From NCBI GenBank assembly GCA_019120475.1, contig DWVA01000158.1:1-5638 (forward strand): a stretch of DNA of 5,638 nt, given 5' to 3'. The stretch is from Candidatus Blautia intestinipullorum (GTDB lineage Bacteria > Bacillota > Clostridia > Lachnospirales > Lachnospiraceae). Position 1 is the first letter of the stretch. Every line of letters starts with the position of its first letter. The notes beneath the pieces are model-generated. The model did no database searches, was not told the origin of the DNA, and saw nothing but the letters and a program-made list of their open reading frames with translations. Below, piece after piece: positions 1 to 5,589 of the stretch. Position numbers and translations under genes: made by a program.

Positions 1-91
1 GCATATGGCATCCTGCTTTGTGCAGCCCAAAGTAGCCCAGCAGCGTGACCGGCAGAAAAAATAAAATGAAAATGTACGAATTAAACAGCAT
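1..91 (-). CDS. MBOAT family O-acyltransferase, N-terminal 30 codons only (runs off left edge)
   Basis: Reading leftwards from an ATG at 91-89 gives 30 open codons starting MLFNSYIFILFFLPVTLLGY, followed by FGLHKAGCHM, with no stop before the edge. This hydrophobic start, one membrane helix opening with MLFNS, is typical of bacterial membrane-bound O-acyltransferases of the AlgI/DltB type, which move acyl groups onto extracellular polysaccharides or cell wall polymers. A TAAGGAG ribosome binding site lies 7 nt before the ATG (99-105), and a consensus-like promoter sits just upstream, so the start is well supported. The catalytic histidine region lies outside the window, so the family call rests on the N-terminus alone. 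Any other polytopic membrane protein with a similar first helix is possible. Confidence 0.6.
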   Translation of the reverse strand, partial: MLFNSYIFILFFLPVTLLGYFGLHKAGCHM

Positions 92-124
92 TTCTCTACT
101 CCTTACCTCATTTACCTGTTTGTC

Positions 125-153
125 ATTATACCGGAGAGTTTTTTTGCATGCAA
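125..153 (-). promoter_or_regulatory. Sigma-A promoter for the MBOAT-like gene
   Basis: On the minus strand, TTGCAT (153-148) and a perfect TATAAT (130-125) are separated by exactly 17 nt. Transcription would start near 118, giving a leader of about 27 nt before the ATG at 91. The -35 box forms half of a perfect 10-bp palindrome, TTGCATGCAA (144-153), which could be an operator. The promoter lies beyond the terminator of the preceding symporter gene, consistent with a separate transcription unit. Confidence 0.7.
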
Positions 154-269
154 TATTTTTGTAACTTTTTCGATACATTTTTTATTATTTTGTTATATTT
201 ATGTCTTATCTTTCTTCTCATCCTCTTATGGATTCCATTTTTTTAATTCTCTTCTGCATAAAGAACAGA

Positions 270-311
270 GCCCGTACCTTTTGTTTTCCTCATAAAACAA
301 AAGGTACGGGC
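270..311 (-). terminator. Intrinsic terminator of the AGCS symporter gene
   Basis: A perfect 18-bp inverted repeat (arms 270-287 and 294-311) closes a 6-nt loop (288-293). The GC-rich base (GCCCGTACC) is followed on the minus strand by the moderately T-rich TCTGTTCTTT. It begins 23 nt after the symporter stop codon, the expected place for rho-independent termination. The plus-strand side is also followed by a T-rich run (314-329), so the element could work in both directions, although no plus-strand gene is seen to need it. Confidence 0.88.
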
Positions 312-334
312 CCTTATTTCTTTCTTTTTATCCT

Positions 335-1714
335 CTAACGGTCAAGAACGTCAACCTTTGTGTCGTCTTTCGCGTCCAGATTATTGATATACTTTTTCGT
401 CTCTTTTACGATCACATTAGATAAAAGGAGGACCGCCGCCAGATTCGGGATCGCCATCAGCGCATTGAGTATATCCGCAATGGTCCACACCAGGTTCAGG
501 GAAACTATCGGCGCAATGGCCGCTACTGCGATATACAGCACCCGGTATGGGATCAGTCCTGCTTTTCCGGAAAAATATTCCACGCAGCGCTCGCCGTAAT
601 ATGCCCATCCAAGAACAGTTGAGTAAGCAAAGGAAATAATGCCTACCACCAGGATCACCGGACCCAGAACAGGAATCTGCTGAAATGCCAGAGTAGTAAG
701 AATACCTCCGTCCGTAATATTTCCCATATCAATAGAGGGATTCTTCATGATGCTGGTCACCAGCACAAGACCTGTCATCAGACATACCACCACCGTGTCC
801 CAGAAAGTACCTGTACTGGATACAAGTGCCTGACGCACCGGATTTCTCGTCTGAGCAGCCGCAGCTGCGATAGGCGCGGAACCCATGCCTGACTCATTTG
901 AAAACAATCCTCTGGCGATTCCATACTGCATGGCGATCATGATCCCTCTTCCCACCAGTCCGCCGGCAGCGGCTCCCGGAGTAAAGGCAAGACGGCAGAT
1001 CGTCTGAATAGCCGGAATAATATAGTCGTAATTAATGCCAAGGATGATCAGACATCCAAGCACGTAAAAGATCGCCATAAACGGAACAAGCTTTTCACAT
1101 ACGTTGGCAATCGATTTGATTCCGCCGAAAATAACAAGAGCCGTCAGCACAGCTACCACGATCCCTACCACAGCGGGAGGGATCTTCAGATTTTCTTCGC
1201 AGACCGTAGCGATAGCGTTGACCTGAGTGGCGCAGCCGATTCCAAAAGATGCGAAGCCTCCGAAAAACGCGAAGAGTACAGCCAGCCATTTCATGTGGAG
1301 TCCCCTCTCAAGGGCGTACATCGCTCCTCCCTGCATTCTTCCATCCTTTGTTTTTACCCGGTATTTCACAGCGATCAGAGACTCGCTGTATTTCGTCGCA
1401 ATGCCGAATACTCCGGTAAGCCAGCACCATAACACCGCTCCGGGACCTCCCAGGGCCACCGCCGTTCCCACGCCGATAATATTGCCGGTTCCTATTGTGG
1501 ACGCCAGAGCCGTAGTAAGCGCGCCAAACTGGCTGACCTCGCCTTCGGCGTCAGGGTCCTTTGTCACTGACAGGCGGATGCCGGTAAAAATTTTCTTCTG
1601 GATAAACCCTGTGCGGACAGTCATAAAAATATGCGTCCCAAGAAGAAGCAGGATCATCCACCAGCTCCATACCCACTGATCGATCTGATTGATCACATTG
1701 GTAATTGTCTCCAT
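335..1714 (-). CDS. AGCS family sodium:alanine/glycine symporter (459 aa)
   Basis: Polytopic inner-membrane transporter of the alanine/glycine:cation symporter family (TC 2.A.25, AlsT/AgcS-like), which imports alanine, glycine or a related small amino acid with Na+. Length is normal for the family. Hallmarks are GALTTALASTIGTGNIIGVGTA (split here as GALTTALASTIG, residues 64-75, and TGNIIGVGTA, 76-85), GGPGAVLWCW (89-98), the conserved NESGMGSAPIA (273-283) and WAYYGERC (370-377). About ten hydrophobic segments are visible, and the C-terminal tail is charged. The start is backed by GGGAGG (1722-1727) 7 nt before the ATG. It has its own promoter (1776-1804) and terminator (270-311), so it is probably monocistronic. 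The adjacent lar genes do not imply a lactate substrate, since the family carries amino acids. Whether it prefers alanine, glycine, glutamine or a D-amino acid cannot be read from sequence alone. Confidence 0.95.
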   Translation of the reverse strand: METITNVINQIDQWVWSWWMILLLLGTHIFMTVRTGFIQKKIFTGIRLSVTKDPDAEGEVSQFGALTTALASTIGTGNIIGVGTAVALGGPGAVLWCWLTGVFGIATKYSESLIAVKYRVKTKDGRMQGGAMYALERGLHMKWLAVLFAFFGGFASFGIGCATQVNAIATVCEENLKIPPAVVGIVVAVLTALVIFGGIKSIANVCEKLVPFMAIFYVLGCLIILGINYDYIIPAIQTICRLAFTPGAAAGGLVGRGIMIAMQYGIARGLFSNESGMGSAPIAAAAAQTRNPVRQALVSSTGTFWDTVVVCLMTGLVLVTSIMKNPSIDMGNITDGGILTTLAFQQIPVLGPVILVVGIISFAYSTVLGWAYYGERCVEYFSGKAGLIPYRVLYIAVAAIAPIVSLNLVWTIADILNALMAIPNLAAVLLLSNVIVKETKKYINNLDAKDDTKVDVLDR

Positions 1715-1743
1715 TCTCTTTCCTCCCGCAATTTTTTGATATT

Positions 1744-1755
1744 TGTAAAATTACA
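1744..1755. promoter_or_regulatory. Small inverted repeat TGTAA-N2-TTACA in the AGCS leader
   Basis: TGTAA and TTACA arms flank a 2-nt centre, between the predicted transcription start (near 1769) and the ribosome binding site (1722-1727). It could be an operator read as DNA. As RNA, a 2-nt loop would be strained. In A/T-rich DNA such a match may be chance. Confidence 0.22.
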
Positions 1756-1775
1756 GCCCATAAAATCACGAGAAT

Positions 1776-1804
1776 ATTATATCGAATATCAACAGCTTCC
1801 GCAA
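1776..1804 (-). promoter_or_regulatory. Sigma-A promoter for the AGCS symporter gene
   Basis: On the minus strand, TTGCGG (1804-1799) and a perfect TATAAT (1781-1776) are spaced by 17 nt. The start would fall near 1769, giving a leader of about 55 nt. The -35 hexamer lies in the inverted repeat CGCAA-N7-TTGCG (1800-1816), so a repressor or activator site here is plausible. The promoter separates the symporter from the patatin gene, whose stop codon is about 70 nt upstream of the -35 box. Confidence 0.7.
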
Positions 1805-1816
1805 CACTTTATTGCG
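1800..1816. promoter_or_regulatory. Inverted repeat CGCAA-N7-TTGCG overlapping the AGCS -35 box
   Basis: Perfect 5-bp arms (1800-1804 and 1812-1816) flank a 7-nt centre, and one arm coincides with the -35 box. This geometry fits a dimeric regulator controlling the symporter. No T-tract follows on the minus strand, so it is a poor candidate for the terminator of the patatin gene. No known regulator motif is recognised. Confidence 0.25.
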
Positions 1817-1876
1817 TTTTCACTGCACTTTGTTAAATTTTCGTAAAAAACTACCGCCATTTAAGCTTTCCGGCTG

Positions 1877-2737
1877 TCAGGATCCGGCCGTTTCCGACTT
1901 ATCCATCCAGTTTTTTAAGTCTTTCATCTTCTCCTCTGCATCTTTTCTTCCGATATCATATACCCGCTGGATTTCTTTCAGATCCTTCTCCATCCGGCCG
2001 ATGGTGAGCTTTTCACTTGGACGGATCACAAATATTTCTCCGTTTTCCTCCATCTGACGGATATCCTTCAGCGTCTGATTGTATACTTTGTGCCTGTTTT
2101 TCAGAGTTTCCGCGAAAAGAGGATAACGCCGGTAGCGCAGCTCTGCCATACGGGCATTCTGTGGCTTCTTTTCATATCCTTCTTCTCTCGTAAGCACTAC
2201 CACGTTTCTCTCGTATCCCATCTTCTGAAACTGCTTTACCGGAATACTGTCCGCACAGCCGCCGTCCAGCAGTTTCTTTCCATCATAAGTAACGATCTTT
2301 GACACATAAGGCATGGAAGCGGACGCCCGCATAGCGTCGATCTGTCCCATCATATCTGTAATCTTGATATACTCTGCCTTTCCTGTTTTCAGATTGGTAC
2401 AGGTAACGTAAAAATCTGTATCGGACTTTGCAAACACTTCATAATCAAAGGGATCCAGCCGTTCCGGTATTTCATGATAGCAGAATTTCTCTCCTACGAT
2501 TTCTCCTGTATGCAGAAGATTCCAGAAACTCATAAAATGTTTGTTGTTCCGGTATTTCTTATAATACCGTATGCTTCTGCCCTTCTGGCCCGACACAAAA
2601 GAGCAGCCGTGGAGCGCTCCGGCCGAAACTCCGATCACTCCGTCAAAATGAAGGCCATGATCCATAAAAACATCCAGCACGCCGGCTGTATAGATTCCTC
2701 TCATGGCTCCGCCTTCCAAAACCAGTCCTGTTTTCAT
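1877..2737 (-). CDS. Patatin-like phospholipase family protein (286 aa)
   Basis: Serine lipid acyl hydrolase of the patatin fold, using a Ser-Asp dyad rather than a triad. Visible elements are the glycine-rich oxyanion loop EGGAMRG (8-14), the nucleophile elbow GVSAG with Ser38, and the DGG motif with catalytic Asp158 (LLDGGCADSIP). The pattern is closest to the cytoplasmic bacterial YjjU-like group; the substrate of that group is poorly defined. There is no signal peptide or membrane helix. The C-terminal ~90 residues are charged and helical, containing KNRHKVYNQTLKDIRQMEENG, typical of this subgroup. The gene starts 6 nt after the larC stop, and its ribosome binding site overlaps that stop, so it belongs to the larB-larC unit. 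Nothing in the known nickel-pincer pathway calls for a lipase; membrane lipid turnover or an unknown ester substrate are both open. No convincing terminator follows, only a weak stem with a T6 run (1845-1850). Confidence 0.93.
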   Translation of the reverse strand: MKTGLVLEGGAMRGIYTAGVLDVFMDHGLHFDGVIGVSAGALHGCSFVSGQKGRSIRYYKKYRNNKHFMSFWNLLHTGEIVGEKFCYHEIPERLDPFDYEVFAKSDTDFYVTCTNLKTGKAEYIKITDMMGQIDAMRASASMPYVSKIVTYDGKKLLDGGCADSIPVKQFQKMGYERNVVVLTREEGYEKKPQNARMAELRYRRYPLFAETLKNRHKVYNQTLKDIRQMEENGEIFVIRPSEKLTIGRMEKDLKEIQRVYDIGRKDAEEKMKDLKNWMDKSETAGS

Positions 2738-2743
2738 GTATGT

Positions 2744-2750
2744 TCACCTT
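2744..2750 (-). promoter_or_regulatory. Patatin-gene ribosome binding site overlapping the larC stop codon
   Basis: AAGGTGA on the minus strand lies 6 nt before the patatin ATG (2737-2735), and its last three bases are the larC TGA stop. Ribosomes ending larC would therefore sit on the patatin initiation site, which is strong evidence for translational coupling of the two genes. Confidence 0.75.
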
Positions 2751-4114
2751 CCTATATTCCAACTGTTCTGAACCTGTCTGTATGCTTCCCGGAAGCTGAT
2801 CCCATGGTCCGCGGCCAGAGCCGCCGTACTTTCATACTCCGGATAGCAGACCTGGCATCCGTCCGGCAATGTGCAGATTTTCACCGCGGCAGATCCAAGA
2901 GGGGTGGATATCTCTGCCGTTTTTCTTTCTAAAACGGTACGTTCCATGACAGTCCTGCGGATACCGATGGTCGTCGTCTCTTTAAAAATAATCTCTTCCA
3001 TCCGGCGGATATCTTCTGCCGTACAGATAACTGTCAGCTCATAAGCCGGACGGTTTTTTTTCATATAGACAGGCGTATAATGCACCTCTCTGGCTCCTGC
3101 CTGAAAAAGCTTATCCATCACAAGACCCAGCGCCTCTCCGGTACAGTCGTCGATATCTGTTTCCAGACGAAATACTGCGTCTTTATCTGTCCGCCCTTCT
3201 TTTTCCTCTTCTGTCCGGAAAACCGGCTCTTCTTCCGTTTTCCCACTTTCTTCCGATGTTCCCCTGGCTGTCTCCGGCCGGATCAGCATCGCCCTTAAGA
3301 AGCCCGGGCACGCATACTGGCGTTTTCCTGCCCCAAGGCCGATCTTTTCTATGGTGAATGCCTCCGGAAGACAGTCGGAAGTACGGATGGCGGCCGCAAT
3401 GGCTGCCCCGGTCGGCGTCACCAGTTCTCCCTCCACCTCTGTGATCTTCAGCTTCAGATGATTCTGCTCCGCAATATTGACTACTGCCGGCACCGGAACA
3501 GGAATCACTCCATGCTGGCACCGGATACATCCGGTGCCTTCCCACAGCTTTGACACGATCACATCTGTAATATCCAGATTGTCCAGGCAGATAGCTGCCG
3601 CCGCTATATCCACAATGGAATCCACAGCCCCTACCTCATGGAAATGCACCTGGTCTGCGGGCACTCCGTGAGCTTTTGCTTCCGCCTGAGCCAGTATATC
3701 AAAAACAGACAAAGCCGTCTTTTTCGCTCTTTCCGTCATAGAGGAAGAGCAGATGATCTCCTGTATCTCTTTCAGTCCTCTGTGTTCATGGCGATGCTCA
3801 TTTCCCGAATGCTCATGCTTATGATGTTCTCCGTGGTGATGACTGTGTTCTGAATGTTTTTCATGGAAATTCCCATGAAGATATTCCATATCATGATCAT
3901 GATTTTCGTGGGCTTCATCCAGGATCACCGCAAAGTCGCAGGCATCCAGCCCTGCTTTTTTCACTCTGGAAACCTCTGTGCAGAATCCGCCTACGCCAAG
4001 ACCTGCAAGTGTGTTTTCCAGCACCCCCCTGTCAGCTCCCAGATCCAGAAGAGCAGCTACTGTCATATCTCCGCTGATACCGGAATAACATTCCAGATAT
4101 AAAGTTTTTCCCAT
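2744..4114 (-). CDS. larC: LarC, nickel insertion protein of nickel-pincer cofactor synthesis (456 aa, unsplit)
   Basis: Cytoplasmic CTP-dependent cyclometallase that inserts nickel into pyridinium-3,5-bisthiocarboxylic acid mononucleotide, the last step to the NPN cofactor used by LarA-type racemases and epimerases. Family hallmarks are ECYSGISGDM (8-17), VHFHEVGAVDSIVDI (156-170), HGVIPVPVPA (201-210), GELVTPTGAA (229-238), LGAGKR (260-265), and in the second half LETDIDDCTGE (317-327) and YTPVYMKKNRPAYELTV (346-362). A His-rich insertion spans residues 69-111. A charged linker (about 281-313) joins the LarC1-like and LarC2-like parts. In L. plantarum these parts are joined by programmed frameshifting; here they are one ORF. 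The start has GGAGG (4120-4124) 5 nt upstream and lies 11 nt after the larB stop. Confidence in the family is very high. Confidence 0.97.
   Translation of the reverse strand: MGKTLYLECYSGISGDMTVAALLDLGADRGVLENTLAGLGVGGFCTEVSRVKKAGLDACDFAVILDEAHENHDHDMEYLHGNFHEKHSEHSHHHGEHHKHEHSGNEHRHEHRGLKEIQEIICSSSMTERAKKTALSVFDILAQAEAKAHGVPADQVHFHEVGAVDSIVDIAAAAICLDNLDITDVIVSKLWEGTGCIRCQHGVIPVPVPAVVNIAEQNHLKLKITEVEGELVTPTGAAIAAAIRTSDCLPEAFTIEKIGLGAGKRQYACPGFLRAMLIRPETARGTSEESGKTEEEPVFRTEEEKEGRTDKDAVFRLETDIDDCTGEALGLVMDKLFQAGAREVHYTPVYMKKNRPAYELTVICTAEDIRRMEEIIFKETTTIGIRRTVMERTVLERKTAEISTPLGSAAVKICTLPDGCQVCYPEYESTAALAADHGISFREAYRQVQNSWNIGR
3782..3910 (-). other. Histidine-rich insertion in LarC (residues 69-111)
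   Basis: Seventeen of 43 residues are histidine, interspersed with Glu, Asp, Lys and Asn and including an HHH run and an HH pair. The segment lies between the N-terminal SGISGDM domain and the GLKEIQEII helix that resumes family similarity. Similar tracts in nickel chaperones such as HypB, UreE and SlyD bind or store nickel, so a nickel reservoir next to the metal insertion site is the natural inference. The tract's role in this LarC is not shown by sequence. Confidence 0.85.
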
Positions 4115-4125
4115 TGTACCCTCCG

Positions 4126-4884
4126 TTATTTTTCCTGTTCCCGGATACCGAGACGGTTGATCTGCGTGGCGATATATCCTGCCCCGTATCCATTGTCAAT
4201 ATTTACCACAGCGATTCCATTTGCGCAGGAGTTGATCATTGTCAGAAGAGCGGACAGACCGTTCATGCTTGCTCCGTATCCTACCGAGGTCGGCACCGCG
4301 ATCACCGGCTTATCCACAAGTCCGCCAAGGACGCTGGCAAGAGCGCCCTCCATTCCAGCCACCGCGATCACACAGTTAGCGTCCTGAATGGTTTCCAGCC
4401 GGGAAAGCAGGCGGTGGATCCCGCTGACTCCCACGTCATAAATCCGTTCCACCCTGGCGCCGAAAAACTCCGCCGTCTGGGCAGCTTCCTCCGCCACTGA
4501 AATATCTGCCGTTCCCGCGGTACAGACCGCAATCCTGCCTTTTCGTTCCTTATTTTTCTTTTCTATCTTGATTATATGGGAAAGCTCATCGTATTCCACC
4601 CCCGGAAGGAGATCCTTTACCAGTTCGTATTGGTGATGGGAAGCTCTTGTTCCCAGCACCTCGCCGTTATCTTCATACAGTCTCTGAAAAATACGGACAA
4701 AATGTTCATCGGCCTTCCTGCTGCAGAAGATGACTTCCGGAAATCCGCTTCGTATTTCTCTGTGAGAATCCAGCTTCGCGTATTCTCCCATTTCTTCAAA
4801 GGGTTCTTTCCGGAAATAGTGTTCCGCCTCTTCCACGGTGATTTCATTATTCTTGAATCTGGTCAAAATCTCCCTTGCTTCCAT
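4126..4884 (-). CDS. larB: LarB, nicotinic acid adenine dinucleotide carboxylase/hydrolase (252 aa)
   Basis: First enzyme of NPN cofactor synthesis: it carboxylates C5 of the pyridinium ring of NaAD and cleaves the phosphoanhydride, releasing AMP and pyridinium-3,5-biscarboxylic acid mononucleotide. The N-terminal part carries YAKLDSHREIRSGFPEVIF (35-53). The C-terminal part has the AIR-carboxylase (PurE-like) fold with CTAGTADISVAEEAA (121-135), YDVGVSGIHRLL (149-160), AVAGMEGALASVLGGLVD (174-191), PTSVGYGAS (198-206), NSCANG (218-223) and VNIDNGYGAG near the end. Cys220 of NSCA matches, as I recall, the nucleophilic cysteine reported for L. plantarum LarB. I chose the ATG at 4884 because AGAGGTG lies 7 nt upstream and the protein then begins MEAREILTRF, as expected. 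An in-frame ATG at 4953, with its own GGAGGG, would add 23 atypical residues. Confidence 0.96.
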   Translation of the reverse strand: MEAREILTRFKNNEITVEEAEHYFRKEPFEEMGEYAKLDSHREIRSGFPEVIFCSRKADEHFVRIFQRLYEDNGEVLGTRASHHQYELVKDLLPGVEYDELSHIIKIEKKNKERKGRIAVCTAGTADISVAEEAAQTAEFFGARVERIYDVGVSGIHRLLSRLETIQDANCVIAVAGMEGALASVLGGLVDKPVIAVPTSVGYGASMNGLSALLTMINSCANGIAVVNIDNGYGAGYIATQINRLGIREQEK

Positions 4885-4891
4885 AATTATA

Positions 4892-4898
4892 CACCTCT
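4892..4898 (-). promoter_or_regulatory. larB ribosome binding site that decides the start at 4884
   Basis: AGAGGTG on the minus strand is 7 nt from the ATG at 4884-4882. It supports the family-length LarB over the longer version from 4953. Confidence 0.6.
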
Positions 4899-4902
4899 CT
4901 TT

Positions 4903-4962
4903 GAAAAAAGGAAGGAGTCTGCTTTCCGCCTGCTTCCTGCACGCTTCCTGCATTCTCCCTCC
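4903..4962 (-). terminator. Possible attenuator or weak terminator ahead of larB
   Basis: On the minus strand, GGAGGGAG (4962-4955) can pair with CTCCTTCC (4917-4910) over 8 bp with one G-U, immediately followed by six T (4909-4904). A competing shorter stem pairs AGGAAG (4938-4933, or the copy at 4949-4944) with CTTCCT (4914-4909). A stem followed by T6 between the C39-like gene and larB suggests either termination of the upstream transcript or a conditional leader for larB. The large loop of the long stem and the short arms of the other make it weaker than the terminator at 270-311. Confidence 0.35.
4921..4953. repeat. Tandem 11-mer repeat upstream of larB
   Basis: GCTTCCTGCAC (4932-4942) and GCTTCCTGCAT (4943-4953) are adjacent copies identical in 10 of 11 bases. 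The preceding 11 bases (4921-4931) are a degenerate third copy with 7 of 11 matches. The repeat occupies the loop of the possible attenuator and encodes part of the optional 23-residue LarB extension, if that is translated. Confidence 0.6.
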
Positions 4963-4977
4963 AATGATTGTTTCTGC

Positions 4978-5589
4978 TCACATACGGTACAGAATCATAC
5001 CGCCTTTTCTCTCGTATCCGGTGTCCCACAGTTCCTCCAGGGACAGCCATTTGCTTTCGCCATATGTAACTGCTTTTACTTGAAAACCTTCTTCTGTTTC
5101 TCTGTAGCCTGTCAGCATAAACCAATGCCACACATAGTCATCCAGCTTAATATTTTTATGTTTCAGAAGAAGATATGGAATCGGACATGACTGATCGATC
5201 TGTTCACGGATCGCGTCTGCGGCTTCCTGCCAGGTATGTTCTCCGTGAAAAGGCTTCATCTCAAGCTCCGTATCTCCCACATCGTGGAGATATCCCTCAA
5301 AGCCTTCCATAAACATTTCCAGTGTGTCAATTCCGTTTGGTCTTGGACAAAGATACGGCTTCATCTGATAAGCAAACCGTATATACTCGTCCTTGTCGAT
5401 TTCCTTTGTTTCATAAGGATAGAGATCGGATTTTCCTGCCTGACGCGCAAAATAAATACAGCTCTCACAGGCCGCTACCGCGCCGCATCCGCCGTCTCTC
5501 ATAGAAGATTCCGGAAACCAGTCCTGGTTTCCCCCATACGATCCATCTACCTGAAAATAATTCAGTTCATTTCTCTGCATTCTTTCCAA
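4978..5589 (-). CDS. C39/papain-like putative cysteine peptidase, function unknown (203 aa)
   Basis: I do not recognise a characterised protein. The sequence has a papain-like catalytic layout: GGNQDWF with a candidate oxyanion Gln22, DGGCGAVAAC with candidate nucleophile Cys35, a beta-rich middle, VWHWFMLTGY with candidate His155, and KAVTYGESKWLSLEELW (172-188), where C39-type proteins often place the third catalytic residue. No signal peptide or membrane helix is present, so it is likely cytoplasmic. Length fits a lone C39_2-type domain. Translation probably starts at TTG (5589), as GGGAG (5595-5599) lies 5 nt upstream; an ATG at 5580 is possible but lacks a well-spaced site, and a TAA in frame upstream excludes a longer protein. 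It may share a transcript with larB, but the 93-nt gap with a hairpin argues for partial separation. A non-proteolytic acyltransferase or amidase role is equally possible. Confidence 0.7.
   Translation of the reverse strand: MERMQRNELNYFQVDGSYGGNQDWFPESSMRDGGCGAVAACESCIYFARQAGKSDLYPYETKEIDKDEYIRFAYQMKPYLCPRPNGIDTLEMFMEGFEGYLHDVGDTELEMKPFHGEHTWQEAADAIREQIDQSCPIPYLLLKHKNIKLDDYVWHWFMLTGYRETEEGFQVKAVTYGESKWLSLEELWDTGYERKGGMILYRM

Noticed and set aside
1227..1679. 150-codon plus-strand ORF opposite the symporter gene
   Set aside because: It is antisense to conserved AGCS motifs, shows no family pattern and has the odd composition expected of a shadow frame.
1845..1874. Terminator after the patatin gene: GCCG/CGGT stem with T6
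   Set aside because: Only 4 bp with a G-U pair, a loop of about 14 nt, and 2 nt between stem and T-run; too weak to list as a feature.
2474..2932. 152-codon plus-strand ORF across the larC-patatin junction
   Set aside because: Antisense to the GXSXG region of the patatin gene and to the larC C-terminus; no independent support.
4114..4125. A hidden regulatory element between larB and larC
   Set aside because: The 11-nt gap is filled by the larC ribosome binding site and leaves no room for more.
4886..4891. TATAAT on the minus strand just before the larB ATG, as a larB promoter
   Set aside because: No -35-like hexamer at 16-18 nt, and the transcript would begin inside larB, past its ribosome binding site.
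4576..5190. 204-codon plus-strand ORF spanning the larB and C39-like genes
   Set aside because: It crosses two well-supported genes and their gap on the opposite strand, with no recognisable domain and no clear ribosome binding site.
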